From positions 1-64,000 of the forward strand of contig CAIKVT010000031.1 in NCBI GenBank assembly GCA_903830945.1: a stretch of 64,000 nucleotides of DNA, given 5' to 3'. The notes below the pieces were generated by a model. The model saw nothing but the letters and a program-made list of their open reading frames with translations. It did not search any database and was not told the DNA's origin. The position numbers were made by a program, and so were the translations under genes. The DNA comes from an uncultured Elusimicrobia bacterium (GTDB lineage Bacteria > Elusimicrobiota > Elusimicrobia > UBA1565 > UBA9628). This document shows, in pieces, positions 51,544 through 60,582 of the stretch; the first letter of the stretch is position 1, and each line of letters starts with the position of its first letter.

Positions 51544-52911
51544 TCACCTCGGTGCGCCAGGGCGCACCGTCCCTGACGGGCTGGAGTTCTTCTTTTCCGG
51601 AAGGGTCGGAGCGTTGAGAGCGGCCTGTCGTTTGGTGCGGATGTAGTCGAGGTCTTCTGGTTTGGCGCAGACTCCGACGGCGGTCTGCAGATCCGCGGTC
51701 GCCTCGGCGCTTTGGCCCATGGCGATGCGCGTGTCGGCGCGGGCCAGGAGCAGATCGCATTGGTCGGCCGGCGCCAGGTCCGGGAAGGCCAGCAGGGCGT
51801 CGTACTGGGCGACGGCCTCGGGATATTTTCGCAGGGCGTTCTTATAGGTGTCGCCTAGGATGGCATGGAGATGGTAGAGGCTTTTGAGGGACAGCTTGGA
51901 GGGATAGACCCGGCTCAATTGCAGGGCGGCGGAGCATTCCCGTTCCGTCTCCGCTGGGACTTTCCTGTAGTAGACCGCCTCGCAGAGATAGCCTCGGGCC
52001 ATGGGGTCGCGGGGGTCGATATTGACCGCCTCCTGGGCGAGGATGAGCGCCATGTCCGGGTCGTTGCGTGTGAAAGAGTCCTCAGCCCTCTGCAGGAGGT
52101 TCCAGTTGTAGGGACGCACCCAGCGGCCGTCCTCGAGAAGGAAGATGAGGATGTCTTCGACCGGCGGTTTGTTGGAGACCTGCAGGCGGTACTTGATCAC
52201 CGCAGCCCTGGGCTCGAGGCGTGCCAGCTTGATGGCGGACCAGGTCCAGGGCGTGGCCTCGCGTCCGGACCGGAATTCGTCTAAAGTACAGTGGGCCTGG
52301 GAATCGTGGGAGAGGAGCGCATAGGCAGCCGGGAGGTTGTCGGCGCTTAGGGCGTTGAGGTACTGGGTCGCGGCGCGGGGGATGGCGCTCTGGGGCTTCT
52401 GGTAGTCGTAGTAGAGGAACGCCGCCGCGGTGCATGTGGCCGCGATCGGTCCCCAGAAGAACATGCTTCGGTGGGTGTCCCGGCGGTGCAGGCGGGTCAG
52501 CGAGGCTTCGGTGGGCGACGGGGGGGGGACGTACTGGCCCTCTGGGATGGGGGCTGGGGCGCCGGGGTCGCGACGCAGGGCTTGCGGGATGGATAAACCG
52601 GGCGGAGGCAGGACGACATTGAGCGGCTGGCTCTTTGGGGAGGAGTTGGATTTTGCGGTGCGTCGCAGGGCGGTCTGGGGTGGTCCTTCCGGCGCGGAGC
52701 TTGCGTCGGAAGGAGGCTCGGCCGGGGCGGGTGCCAGTATCAGGGGCGTGCCGCAGCGGTCACAATAGTTTTTTGCCACGGCGTTCTTGAAGTTGCAGTT
52801 GCCGCATATCTTGGATAGGGAGCCCTGGCATTTCGGGCAGGCATAGCCCGGCGCGGGCAACTCGAACCCGCACTTGGTGCAGACTATATGAGCGAACCCG
52901 GCTGTGGACAT
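51544..52911 (-). CDS. Zinc-ribbon, single-helix, TPR protein between accB and accC
   Basis: A 455-residue protein. The N-terminus has two zinc ribbons (C11, C14, C25, C28 and C36, C39, C50, C53), then a Pro/Ser-rich linker. One membrane helix at about 148-168 (MFFWGPIAATCTAAAFLYY) is followed by a soluble domain that starts AATQYLNALSADNLPAAYALLSHDS (resembling a DUF4878/NTF2-like head) and several TPR-type helices (about 265-420). The zinc ribbons should face the cytoplasm and the TPRs the outside. Its place between acetyl-CoA carboxylase genes is unexplained. Confidence 0.65.
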   Translation of the reverse strand: MSTAGFAHIVCTKCGFELPAPGYACPKCQGSLSKICGNCNFKNAVAKNYCDRCGTPLILAPAPAEPPSDASSAPEGPPQTALRRTAKSNSSPKSQPLNVVLPPPGLSIPQALRRDPGAPAPIPEGQYVPPPSPTEASLTRLHRRDTHRSMFFWGPIAATCTAAAFLYYDYQKPQSAIPRAATQYLNALSADNLPAAYALLSHDSQAHCTLDEFRSGREATPWTWSAIKLARLEPRAAVIKYRLQVSNKPPVEDILIFLLEDGRWVRPYNWNLLQRAEDSFTRNDPDMALILAQEAVNIDPRDPMARGYLCEAVYYRKVPAETERECSAALQLSRVYPSKLSLKSLYHLHAILGDTYKNALRKYPEAVAQYDALLAFPDLAPADQCDLLLARADTRIAMGQSAEATADLQTAVGVCAKPEDLDYIRTKRQAALNAPTLPEKKNSSPSGTVRPGAPR

Positions 52912-52928
52912 CTAGCGTCCGTCGCTCA

Positions 52929-53312
52929 TCAGCGCTCCAGGAAGAAGAGCGGCTGGCCGTATTGGACCGCCTGGCCGCAGGAGACGAAGACTCGGGCCAC
53001 TCGTCCCGCACTGGGCGAGCGCACTACATGGGGCTGGCCTGCGCCGGTCTCGATTTGGCCCAAAGCGTCGCCCTCCTTTACGGAGAGGCCTTCATCGCCG
53101 AGTTTTGGCTGGCCCGGCGCATTGGATTGGAACAGTCCTACCGCCAAGGCGCAGACCGGGATAAAACGGCTGGCCGGGAGTCCCGGCGGCGGCGCCGCCG
53201 GGACGGGGCAGGTCGTTAGTTCGAAGCCGAAGGAGCCGTCGTTGTAACTCACGGTCGCGAGGTCGGTGGCTTTGAGCCATTCCATCACAGGCTGGAGTCG
53301 TTGACTCTTCAT
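52929..53312 (-). CDS. AccB-like biotinyl-domain protein lacking the biotinylation lysine
   Basis: A 127-residue protein with the AccB layout: an N-terminal helical segment (MKSQRLQPVMEWLKATDL), a Pro/Ala-rich linker, and a biotinyl/lipoyl-type barrel (about 50-127) that ends QAVQYGQPLFFLER, like real AccB. At the site that should read EAMKMM, residues 88-93 read ETGAGQ, so the lysine that carries biotin is replaced (A91). Flanking barrel sequence and length are normal, so this looks like real divergence rather than a frameshift. GGAGG lies eight bases before the ATG. It may be a structural or regulatory partner of AccC, with another AccB elsewhere. Confidence 0.75.
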   Translation of the reverse strand: MKSQRLQPVMEWLKATDLATVSYNDGSFGFELTTCPVPAAPPPGLPASRFIPVCALAVGLFQSNAPGQPKLGDEGLSVKEGDALGQIETGAGQPHVVRSPSAGRVARVFVSCGQAVQYGQPLFFLER

Positions 53313-53818
53313 GATTCGGTCCTCCGGGACGCGGGTTTGCGCCGCTGGGTTTTGCGGCGGTGGGATTGTTTGGTCCGCAGAAGGTTCTGCGGGTTGGGTG
53401 GCAGCAGCCCCGAGGCGATGGGGTCGAAGGCCGCGGGCAGCATGCGGAAGACGGTGGTCTTGGTGACGTGTCGGCGTCCTGTGGCGGGGTTGAGATCTAC
53501 AAGGTAGAGTGCTGTGTCCTTGCCGCTGAACTCGATCATGACCTGGCGGCAGGCGCCACAGGGTTTGGCCGAGCTGGCCACCACGCATACGGCCTTCAAG
53601 GCCCGGTGCCCGTGCGCCACGGCATTGAAGATAGCGACGCGTTCGGCGCAGATGCTCAGGCCGTAGGAAGCGTTTTCAACATTTCCGCCTGAGAAGATGC
53701 GGCCGGTCTCGGTGAGGACCGCGGCCCCCACGCGATAGCGGGAATAGGGGCAATAGGCGCCTTTTTGGGCGGTGATCGCGGTCTCGATGAGCCGGATGAT
53801 GGGTTTGGTCAGTTTCAT
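53309..53818 (-). CDS. cdd: Cytidine deaminase
   Basis: A 169-residue zinc-dependent deaminase that converts cytidine/deoxycytidine to uridine. AYCPYSRYRVGAAVLTETGRIFSGGNVENASYGLSICAERVAIF includes the zinc ligand CAE, and PCGACRQ supplies the other two Cys; this is the tetrameric three-Cys type. After about residue 130 the chain has an unusual Arg/Lys-rich tail (QSHRRKTQRRKPASRRTES) that might bind nucleic acid. The stop overlaps the AccB-like start by four bases. Confidence 0.9.
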   Translation of the reverse strand: MKLTKPIIRLIETAITAQKGAYCPYSRYRVGAAVLTETGRIFSGGNVENASYGLSICAERVAIFNAVAHGHRALKAVCVVASSAKPCGACRQVMIEFSGKDTALYLVDLNPATGRRHVTKTTVFRMLPAAFDPIASGLLPPNPQNLLRTKQSHRRKTQRRKPASRRTES

Positions 53819-53834
53819 GAGGGTTCTCTGTCGG

Positions 53835-54704
53835 TCATTTTTTAAGGTATCTGCCTACGAGCAGATCGAGCTTGCGCAGGGTCCGGCGGTCGGCTAGTTT
53901 GGGGTCTGTGAAGATAGAGCCGGCAAGCGCTGTGGCGCAGCGGCAGAGGCGCCGGCGGGCCGCGAGTGCGGGGATCGCGGCAGCCAGGAGACGTTGGGCA
54001 TTGGTCACATTGACGGCGAGGTTATCCACCACCTTGCTGCTGGAGACTTCTTCGCCTTCCTTCCAGCAGTCATAATCCGTGACCAGACAGATCGGGGCGT
54101 AGCAGAGCTCGGCCTCGCGCGCGAGCTTGGCTTCGGGGAGCGCGGTCATACCGATGATGTCGTAGCCTTGGCGTCGGTGGTACTCGGATTCCGCTCTAGT
54201 GGAGAAGGCCGGGCCCTCCATGCATACCAAGGTCCCCCCCGTATGCGCCCGGATGCCCAGGCCGCGGGCTCGTTCATGCAGGAGCCGCGACTGCTCGGCA
54301 CAGAAGGGATTGTCGAAGGCGACGTGCGCGACTAGACCATCCCCGAAGAAAGTGGATGGTCGACCCTTGGTCTCGTCGACGAGTTGATCCGGGAAGACGA
54401 GATCCCGCGGCGGCAGCTCTTCCTTGAGTGAGCCCACGGCTGAGATCGCGACCACACGCTCTACACCCAAGGCCTTGAGCGCCCAGATGTTGGCCCGGCT
54501 GTTGACCTCGCAGGGCAGCCGGGTGTGTCCGCGGCCGTGGCGGGGCAAGAAGGCGCAGGCCACTCCCGAGAGGTCGCCTAGCAGTATTGGGCTGGAGGGC
54601 GGGCCGAAGGGGGTCTTGACGCGGATATCCCGGCGGCCGGTGATGCCGGGCATGTCATAGAGTCCGCTGCCTCCGATGACGGCCAGGCATGCGTGGTTCT
54701 TCAT
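53835..54704 (-). CDS. mtnP: 5'-methylthioadenosine phosphorylase family
   Basis: A 289-residue purine nucleoside phosphorylase-fold enzyme of the MTAP group, which splits methylthioadenosine to adenine and methylthioribose 1-phosphate in methionine salvage. It has AVIGGSGLYDM at the N-terminus, FLPRHGRGHTRLPCEVNSRANIWALKALGV, the phosphate/substrate segment VCMEGPAFSTRAESEYHRRQGYDIIGMTALPEAKLAREAEL and CLVTDYDCW. Related inosine- or adenosine-preferring forms exist, so the exact base is not certain. It follows the receiver gene with a four-base overlap. Confidence 0.88.
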   Translation of the reverse strand: MKNHACLAVIGGSGLYDMPGITGRRDIRVKTPFGPPSSPILLGDLSGVACAFLPRHGRGHTRLPCEVNSRANIWALKALGVERVVAISAVGSLKEELPPRDLVFPDQLVDETKGRPSTFFGDGLVAHVAFDNPFCAEQSRLLHERARGLGIRAHTGGTLVCMEGPAFSTRAESEYHRRQGYDIIGMTALPEAKLAREAELCYAPICLVTDYDCWKEGEEVSSSKVVDNLAVNVTNAQRLLAAAIPALAARRRLCRCATALAGSIFTDPKLADRRTLRKLDLLVGRYLKK

Positions 54705-55084
54705 GGCACATAGCCTCCTAAGGGAAGGAGCTCCGCAATGTATTTTTCTAGGGCTGGGAAGTTGATGGGTTTCTGGATAAAGCGTGTTTTGGGGTCGTTT
54801 GGGATGATGTTTTTGATTTGTTCCAGTGGATGCGCGGAGATAAACAGCATCGGGATGCCCTTGGTCTTGGGATCCTTTTGGAGTATCTGATAGACAGAGG
54901 ATCCGTAGGCGCCGGGCATCTGGACGTCGGTGATGATCAGGTGCGGCTGGTGTTCCGCCGCCTTCTGCGCAAGCTGGAAGCCGTCGTAGACGACGATGAT
55001 CCGGTGCTGGCGGCTGCTGAGATACTGGCTCAGCAGGTTGGCTATGTCCTCGTCGTCATCGGCGACGATGATCTGTGCGATCAT
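54701..55084 (-). CDS. Single-domain response regulator (receiver)
   Basis: A 127-residue stand-alone CheY-like receiver. The acidic pocket is D9-D11, the phosphorylation site is D53 (IITDVQMPG), the switch Ser is in MLFISAHP and the Lys is in FIQKPIN. No output domain is attached. It overlaps glyA upstream and mtnP downstream by four bases each, so it is cotranscribed with metabolic genes. The cognate kinase is not in this window. Confidence 0.88.
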   Translation of the reverse strand: MIAQIIVADDDEDIANLLSQYLSSRQHRIIVVYDGFQLAQKAAEHQPHLIITDVQMPGAYGSSVYQILQKDPKTKGIPMLFISAHPLEQIKNIIPNDPKTRFIQKPINFPALEKYIAELLPLGGYVP

Positions 55085-56346
55085 GGGGTGGCGAGGCTTT
55101 CCATGAGTTCGGGATAGATGGGAAAGCGACCGCAGAGGCGCCGCACCTCGGCGCGGATGGCGGAGAGCCGTTGGTCGTCGTCCCTTGCGGCCAGGGCTTC
55201 GTCGATGTACTGGGCGATCTGGGACATCTCGCTTTCGTCCATGCCGCGGGTGGATACGGCCGGCGTGCCGATGCGTATGCCCGAGGCGATGAATGGTTTC
55301 TGCGGGTCGTAGGGGATGGCGTTCTTGTTGACCGTGATGCCGGCTTTGTCGAGAGTCGCTTCCGCTTCCTTGCCGGTCACGTTCTTGGGTCGTAGGTCCA
55401 CGGCGAAGAGGTGGCAGTCGGTGCCGCCGGCTACGATCCTGAACCCGCGCTGCGCCAGCTCCGCGGCGAGCCGACGTGCGTTGGCCTTGACCCGTCTCTG
55501 GTAAGTCTTGAACTCGGGCCGTAGGGCTTCGCCGAAGCAGACAGCCTTGGCCGCGATGACGTGCATGAGCGGCCCTCCCTGCGTGCCGGGGAAATTGATC
55601 TTATCAACGGCCGAGGCGTGTACCGCTTTGGAGAGGATGAGGCCGCCGCGGGGCCCACGCAGGGTCTTATGCGTCGTGGAGGTGGTGAAGTCCGCGTAGG
55701 GCACCGAGGAAGGGTACTCGTCGGCGGCGATGAGGCCCGCGTAGTGCGCGATGTCCGCGGCGAAGTACGCGCCGACCGCATCGGCGATGGACTTCAGGCG
55801 TGCCCAGTCGAAGACGCGGGAGTAATTGGAAGCTCCGGCGAAGATCATCTTGGGTTTATGCTCGTAAGCCAGGCGCTCGGCCTCGTCGTAGTCGATGAGT
55901 TCATCGTCCTTGCGCACATTCATGGGCACGATCTTGAAGAACTTGCCTGAGAAGTTGAGGGGATGGCCGTGGGAGAGGTGGCCGCCGTGGGCCAGGTTCA
56001 GGCCCATGACCGTGTCGCCGGGCTTGAGGACCGAGAGGTACATTGAGATGTTGGCCTGGGTTCCTGAGTGGGGCTGGACATTGGCGTGCTCGGCGCCGAA
56101 GAGCTTTTTGGCGCGCGAGATGGCCAGGTTCTCTGCGATATCGACGAATTCGCAGCCGCCGTAGTAGCGCTTGCCCGGGTACCCCTCCGCGTATTTGTTG
56201 GTCAGCACTGAGCCCTGGGCTTCGAGTACGGCCGCGGATGCGTAGTTCTCGGAGGCGATGAGTTCGAGGTTCTCGGCCTGGCGCCGGGCCTCGCGCCGGA
56301 GCGCGTCAAAGACTTCGGGATCAAGGCTCTTAAGAGTGTGGTGCAT
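55081..56346 (-). CDS. glyA: Serine hydroxymethyltransferase
   Basis: A 421-residue PLP enzyme that interconverts serine and glycine with tetrahydrofolate. [43 protein letters not shown] and the PLP-lysine motif [15 protein letters not shown] (near residue 225) are diagnostic, as is [27 protein letters not shown] in the C-terminal part. Complete and of normal length. Its start overlaps the end of the Sua5-phosphatase fusion by 17 bases. Confidence 0.97.
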   Translation of the reverse strand: MHHTLKSLDPEVFDALRREARRQAENLELIASENYASAAVLEAQGSVLTNKYAEGYPGKRYYGGCEFVDIAENLAISRAKKLFGAEHANVQPHSGTQANISMYLSVLKPGDTVMGLNLAHGGHLSHGHPLNFSGKFFKIVPMNVRKDDELIDYDEAERLAYEHKPKMIFAGASNYSRVFDWARLKSIADAVGAYFAADIAHYAGLIAADEYPSSVPYADFTTSTTHKTLRGPRGGLILSKAVHASAVDKINFPGTQGGPLMHVIAAKAVCFGEALRPEFKTYQRRVKANARRLAAELAQRGFRIVAGGTDCHLFAVDLRPKNVTGKEAEATLDKAGITVNKNAIPYDPQKPFIASGIRIGTPAVSTRGMDESEMSQIAQYIDEALAARDDDQRLSAIRAEVRRLCGRFPIYPELMESLATP

Positions 56347-57418
56347 GGGGGGATTCCTCCGCGGCGCGGCCCAGGATCGTCTTCAGGGCCGTCTTGATTT
56401 TACGGCAGCAATCGGCGTAGGTCGTGTCGGATTGACCGATGGGATCGGTGATGTCCTCGGGGCCGACCAAGGTCTCGACCTTGGCTGCGGTGTCGGGGAA
56501 GAGGCCCAGGAGCAACTCGCGGTGGCGTCGCTCCATGACCAGGACTAGGTCGGCCCAGTCCATGAGCTCCTGGGTGACTGCCTGCGGCATGTGCTCCACT
56601 CGCGTGATGCCCTCTGCGGCAAGCGCGGCGCGCACGCCCGTTGGGATGGGAAGGGAGGGGTCCGCAGCCACGCCGCAGGAACGGGCCGAGAGGCCCAGCC
56701 CGCGGTCGCGCGAGAGACGATGCAGCAGGGCCTCGGCCATGACGCTGCGGCAGGAGTTGCCGGTGCAGACGAAGAGGATTGTCCGGGGGCGGAGGGGGCC
56801 GGCGAGTATGTCGCCGGCCGGTATGGCGCCCTCGCGTAGGATGCGCAGCGGCTCGGCGCTGGCGTCCACGACGCTTGATTGCGTTCCTGCGGCCGGTCCG
56901 CAGTCGATGATGAAAGCCAGGTCCTTGCCGAAGCACCGCGCCACGGCCGCGCCGTCGGGCAAGGGCGGTTCGCCTGCGGCGTTGGCGCTGGTCTGGGCCC
57001 AGGGCGTTTCAGAGGCATCCAGAAGCGCCAGGGCCACGGGATGGTCCGGGACGCGCACCGCCAAGGTCTCGCCATGGCAGCACGCGAGGCGGCAGCCTTC
57101 GGCGCCGGCCTTGAGCACCAGGGTCAGGCTTCCGGGCCAGAACCTGCGGGCCAAAGCTTCGGCCTGGGGCGTCCATTCCACCCAACGGCGGGCCTCCTTG
57201 GTCGACGCCGCTAAGAGAGGCAGGGGCTTGTCCGGGCAGCGGCCTTTGATCCGGCAGATGCGCGCGACACCCTCGCGGCTAAGAGCTGAGGTTCCCAGCC
57301 CGTAGACCGTGTCCGTGGGGAAGGCCACGACCTCGCCGCGGCGCGCGGCTGCGGCCGCGCGGTGCAAGTCCTCGCGCCCGGGGAGCTCCCCGGGCGCGAG
57401 CTTAAGGAGCTCAGGCAT
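56330..57418 (-). CDS. Sua5/YrdC fused to a low-molecular-weight phosphatase
   Basis: A 362-residue fusion. The N-terminal half (about 15-200) is a Sua5/YrdC domain (L-threonylcarbamoyladenylate synthase for tRNA t6A), with [36 protein letters not shown] and [15 protein letters not shown]. The C-terminal half (about 215-355) is a low-molecular-weight protein phosphatase with the active-site loop [17 protein letters not shown] and a late [13 protein letters not shown] with the general acid Asp. It may act on phosphotyrosine or phosphoarginine. I chose ATG 57418, which overlaps the rsmI end by eight bases; the longer frame upstream lies inside rsmI. Confidence 0.88.
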   Translation of the reverse strand: MPELLKLAPGELPGREDLHRAAAAARRGEVVAFPTDTVYGLGTSALSREGVARICRIKGRCPDKPLPLLAASTKEARRWVEWTPQAEALARRFWPGSLTLVLKAGAEGCRLACCHGETLAVRVPDHPVALALLDASETPWAQTSANAAGEPPLPDGAAVARCFGKDLAFIIDCGPAAGTQSSVVDASAEPLRILREGAIPAGDILAGPLRPRTILFVCTGNSCRSVMAEALLHRLSRDRGLGLSARSCGVAADPSLPIPTGVRAALAAEGITRVEHMPQAVTQELMDWADLVLVMERRHRELLLGLFPDTAAKVETLVGPEDITDPIGQSDTTYADCCRKIKTALKTILGRAAEESPHAPHS

Positions 57419-58094
57419 GCTCGGGAGCCTCCTTCGGGTGCAGCACCACCACGAACTCGCCCAGGAGCTCCGAGCGGGCCGCGAGTTGGGCGCGGACTTC
57501 GGCAAGGGTTCCGCGCAGCCACTCCTCATGGAGTTTGGAGAGCTCGCGTACCACGCAGGCTTGGGCCTGCCGGCCGAGAACGTCTTCGGCAAGTTCGAGG
57601 AGGTCCTTGACGCGGAAGGGTGACTCGTAGGCCACCATGGTTCGCCCGAGGGCCGCGGTCTCCTGGAGTATGCGGCGTTGTTTGCCCGGCGCGCGCGGCA
57701 AGAATCCTAAAAAAACGAAGGAATCTCCGGGCAGGCCGGAGCCGGCCACAGCGGCGACAGCTGCGCTGGGTCCGGGTAGGACCGTGACTGCAATGCCGTT
57801 GCGGCTGGCCAAAGCCACCAGGCGGCGGCCCGGGTCCGAGATGCAGGGCAGGCCGCCATCCGAGACCAAGGCGAGGTCGTCACCGGCCTGAAGGCGCTCC
57901 AGCAGGCGCCGATTGTCGCGTTCGTCGCGCTCGTTGTAGCGCAACACCGGCGTGGTCAGGCCGAAGTGGGTCATGAGGTTGCGGGTGCGGCGGGTGTCCT
58001 CGCAGTAGACCGCGGTCGCCTCGCGCAGAGCGCGCAGGGCCCGGGGGGGCATGTCCTCGAGGTTGCCCAGCGGCGTGGGGACGATGGAAAGCAT
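57411..58094 (-). CDS. rsmI: 16S rRNA 2'-O-methyltransferase RsmI
   Basis: A 227-residue SAM-dependent tetrapyrrole-methylase-fold enzyme that methylates the ribose of C1402 in 16S rRNA. It begins MLSIVPTPLGNLEDMPPRALRAL, followed by VYCEDTRRTRNLMTHFG, NERDERDNRRLLERL, LVSDGGLPCISDPG and LPGPSAAVAAVAGSGLPGDSFVFLGFLPR, all family signatures. The C-terminal extension of longer homologues is missing. The start shares one base with the stop of the HD-GYP gene. Confidence 0.95.
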   Translation of the reverse strand: MLSIVPTPLGNLEDMPPRALRALREATAVYCEDTRRTRNLMTHFGLTTPVLRYNERDERDNRRLLERLQAGDDLALVSDGGLPCISDPGRRLVALASRNGIAVTVLPGPSAAVAAVAGSGLPGDSFVFLGFLPRAPGKQRRILQETAALGRTMVAYESPFRVKDLLELAEDVLGRQAQACVVRELSKLHEEWLRGTLAEVRAQLAARSELLGEFVVVLHPKEAPEHA

Positions 58095-59344
58095 CAGCTC
58101 GGTTTGGTCTCCTGGGGAGGGATGTTGCCCCCCTCGGATTCGATGCGCAGGAAGGCCTCCACGATCTTGGGGTCGAATTGGGTCCCGGCACAGCGGCGCA
58201 GTTCTGCGGCGGCGGATTCGTGCGTCAAGGCCTTGCGGTAGGGGCGGTCCGAACGCATGGCGTCCCAGGCGTCTATGACCGCGACCATGCGCGCGCCCAC
58301 GGGGATTTCCTCGCCTTTGAGTCCCTCAGGATAGCCGCGTCCGTTGTACCACTCATGGTGGTAGAGCACCATATGCGCCACGGGACCGAGGTATTTTACC
58401 GGCGCCAGGATCTGGTGGCCGATGATCGGGTGGCGTTTCATGACCTCGTATTCTTCCGGCGTGAGCTTTCCGGGCTTGAGCAGGATGGACTGGTCGATGC
58501 CGACTTTTCCGATGTCGTGAAGCAGGGCCGCGTATTCGATGTGGCGGGTCATCTGGTCCGGCAGCTTGAACTCCGCGGCTAAGCGCCTGGCTTTGTTGCG
58601 GGCTCGCTCCAAGTGTCCCTTGGTGTAGGCGTCCTTGGAGTCCACGGCCCGCGCCAGGGTCTGAACCATCTCCAGGTAGAAGGTCTGCAGGTTGTCGAGG
58701 AGGTCCTGGTTGTGGAGCATGACCGCGGCTTCACCGGCGAGGATGTTGAGGAACTTGGCCTGGTAGCCGGTGAAGGATTCGGTGCCGCCTGTGGCGTGGA
58801 GGTTCAAGACTCCCACGGGCTTGGACTTGACCAGTAGCGGGATGGAGATGAAGGGCTCGGCGTCCTCCGGGCTGGTCTGGATGTAGCGGGGATCGGATTC
58901 CGGATTGGCCACATAGATGGCCTGACCGCTGGCGAAAGCCTTGCCCGCCACGCCTTCGCCGGGTTTGAGGAAGAGCTTCTGGCTCTTCTCGGAGAAGCGG
59001 TTCTGGGAGGCTACGATCTTGAGGCAAGCGGAGGCTCCGTCCCAGAGCATGACCGAACCGCGCGTGCACTTCATGAGCTTGCAGGAGATGTCCAACACCG
59101 TCTTGGCGAAGTCTCCGCGGGAGACCTCCCCGGCATGGGACATGCCGTATTCCTGAAGGTTGAGCAGGATGGAGAGCAACTCGTCGAGTTTTTCCCAGCC
59201 TTCCGGGAACTTCAGAGAGCCGCCGGCCTGCCTTTTATGATCCGGAAGGCCGACCTGCAGGTTGTAAATCTGTTTTAAAACCAGTCCCAGAGCGACGGTC
59301 AGTATTAGGCAAAGACCGCCCGGGACCCACAAGGTCCAGGTCAT
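58094..59344 (-). CDS. GAF/HD-GYP membrane phosphodiesterase
   Basis: A 416-residue protein: a single membrane helix (about residues 2-24), a GAF-like sensor domain (about 70-215; TRGSVMLWDGAS, FISIPLLVKSKPVGVLNLHA), and an HD-GYP phosphodiesterase domain (about 225-405). The HD-GYP motif is complete: HDIGKVGI, RHPIIGHQIL, HHEWYNGRGYPEGLKG, DAWDAMRSDRPYRKAL. It likely degrades cyclic di-GMP in response to a ligand bound by GAF. It heads the long minus-strand run and has a TACCCT box six bases before the ATG. Confidence 0.9.
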   Translation of the reverse strand: MTWTLWVPGGLCLILTVALGLVLKQIYNLQVGLPDHKRQAGGSLKFPEGWEKLDELLSILLNLQEYGMSHAGEVSRGDFAKTVLDISCKLMKCTRGSVMLWDGASACLKIVASQNRFSEKSQKLFLKPGEGVAGKAFASGQAIYVANPESDPRYIQTSPEDAEPFISIPLLVKSKPVGVLNLHATGGTESFTGYQAKFLNILAGEAAVMLHNQDLLDNLQTFYLEMVQTLARAVDSKDAYTKGHLERARNKARRLAAEFKLPDQMTRHIEYAALLHDIGKVGIDQSILLKPGKLTPEEYEVMKRHPIIGHQILAPVKYLGPVAHMVLYHHEWYNGRGYPEGLKGEEIPVGARMVAVIDAWDAMRSDRPYRKALTHESAAAELRRCAGTQFDPKIVEAFLRIESEGGNIPPQETKPS

Positions 59345-59350
59345 TTGGCT

Positions 59351-59356
59351 AGGGTA
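59351..59356 (-). promoter_or_regulatory. Promoter -10 box, leaderless type
   Basis: On the minus strand TACCCT, six bases (AGCCAA), then the ATG of the HD-GYP gene. TTGAGT 20 bases further up is a poor -35. This is the expected start of the whole minus-strand run to 47343. Confidence 0.45.
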
Positions 59357-59403
59357 GCAAATTTGAGGGAGACCTTACTCAACGAGAAGAACTATTGAGA
59401 CTA

Positions 59404-60582
59404 TTAAGGCTGCGGTGGTGGGGTCTTGAGCATCTCGTTGGCGGATTGTCGGTTCTCCGCATCCGGGTCATTGGCCGACGCTGCCTCCAGGAATGGGCGC
59501 GTCTCTGCCGGAGGTAGGAGTAGGCGCAGCTGCATCATCCCCCCGAGGCGAATCTTGGCATCCGGGTCCTCGGAGGCAATCTTTTTGAGCCATGGGACAG
59601 TCTTGGGGCTGCGTGAAGCGAAGAGTGCGGCGGAGAGGGTGAGTCTGGACTCCGAGTCTTGGGCGGCGGTTTGTTCCGCCAGCAGGGAGTCGATCTCTTC
59701 CGGGGTCGAGGATATCCCCACTTTGATGGCCAGCTGGTGGCGCAGTTCCCGGTCTGATTTCGGGTTGCGCAGGACGGCCAGCATCTTGGCGCGGGTCTTG
59801 CGCAGGGCGGTGAGCGGGACGTCGGCGGTCAGGGCTTCGTGGGCGCTCTCCGCTGATCCGCGGGAGCCGGCCCACTTGATGATGTCGGGCAGTGATTCAT
59901 TCCAAAGGTATATGGACATCAGCCGCGCCACGGCCGGGGCTTTTTCTGCTTGGCTGCGCAGCAGGGGCAGGGCTTGTGCCCCCTGCCACTGGGCGAGAGC
60001 CGAGAGCGCTTCATATTGGGTCCACCAGAGGTTCTTGTCAGATAAGATCGGGGTCTCACCGGGACTCTTGAAGCTGAAGCGCTGTGCCGCGATCTCTTTG
60101 ATCAGGGGCAGGGCCCGCAGTGAGCGCAGGCGAAAGGCCCCGTTGATCCCGAAGATGCGGGCTTCGCTCTCTGAGAGTTTGAGATACTCCATGAACGCCG
60201 GTTCGAGTCCGGAGTCGTTCTGGTCAAGGCGTCTGACCGAGCCCATGACCGTGTCGCGTACCGCGGGTTGGGGGAAGCGCATGAAGAGGTCGAAGAGCGA
60301 CTTGATGTCCCGCTGGGTCTGAGGATGCGTCCGGGCAATCTCATCTAGCACGGCGCGGCGCGAGTCGCCGTCGATGGACTCTATGAACTTATCGTGGAGT
60401 TCGACCAGGCTGCTGCTGCGCTGCGCGCCTTCGAGGATGATCGTGGGGGTGCTCTGGGTCATGTCGCCCCCTTCCGGGAGAGGAGAACGCTTGCCCTTCA
60501 GGGACGGCGGCTCCTTTGCCGCCGCCATCGCCGCCGTAGACACGGCGAGACAGAGGCTGAGTGCGAAGGTGAGGATTTTCAT
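59404..60582 (-). CDS. Exported HEAT-repeat-like protein
   Basis: A 392-residue protein with a signal peptide (MKILTFALSLCLAVSTAAMAAA). The mature chain is almost all helical and shows HEAT/Armadillo-type repeats (units such as KNLWWTQYEALSALAQWQGAQALPLLRSQAEKAP and KTVPWLKKIASEDPDAKIRLGGMMQLRLLLPP). It probably serves as a protein-binding scaffold outside the inner membrane. Its first 194 bases overlap the annotated end of the GH3 gene in another frame. That overlap probably results from a frameshift in the GH3 gene, not from a wrong start here. Confidence 0.65.
   Translation of the reverse strand: MKILTFALSLCLAVSTAAMAAAKEPPSLKGKRSPLPEGGDMTQSTPTIILEGAQRSSSLVELHDKFIESIDGDSRRAVLDEIARTHPQTQRDIKSLFDLFMRFPQPAVRDTVMGSVRRLDQNDSGLEPAFMEYLKLSESEARIFGINGAFRLRSLRALPLIKEIAAQRFSFKSPGETPILSDKNLWWTQYEALSALAQWQGAQALPLLRSQAEKAPAVARLMSIYLWNESLPDIIKWAGSRGSAESAHEALTADVPLTALRKTRAKMLAVLRNPKSDRELRHQLAIKVGISSTPEEIDSLLAEQTAAQDSESRLTLSAALFASRSPKTVPWLKKIASEDPDAKIRLGGMMQLRLLLPPAETRPFLEAASANDPDAENRQSANEMLKTPPPQP

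Noticed and set aside
57419-57592. Open extension upstream of the Sua5 fusion
   Set aside because: It falls inside rsmI in another frame and codes for Arg/Ser/Trp-rich sequence without family match; the Sua5 domain starts after ATG 57418.
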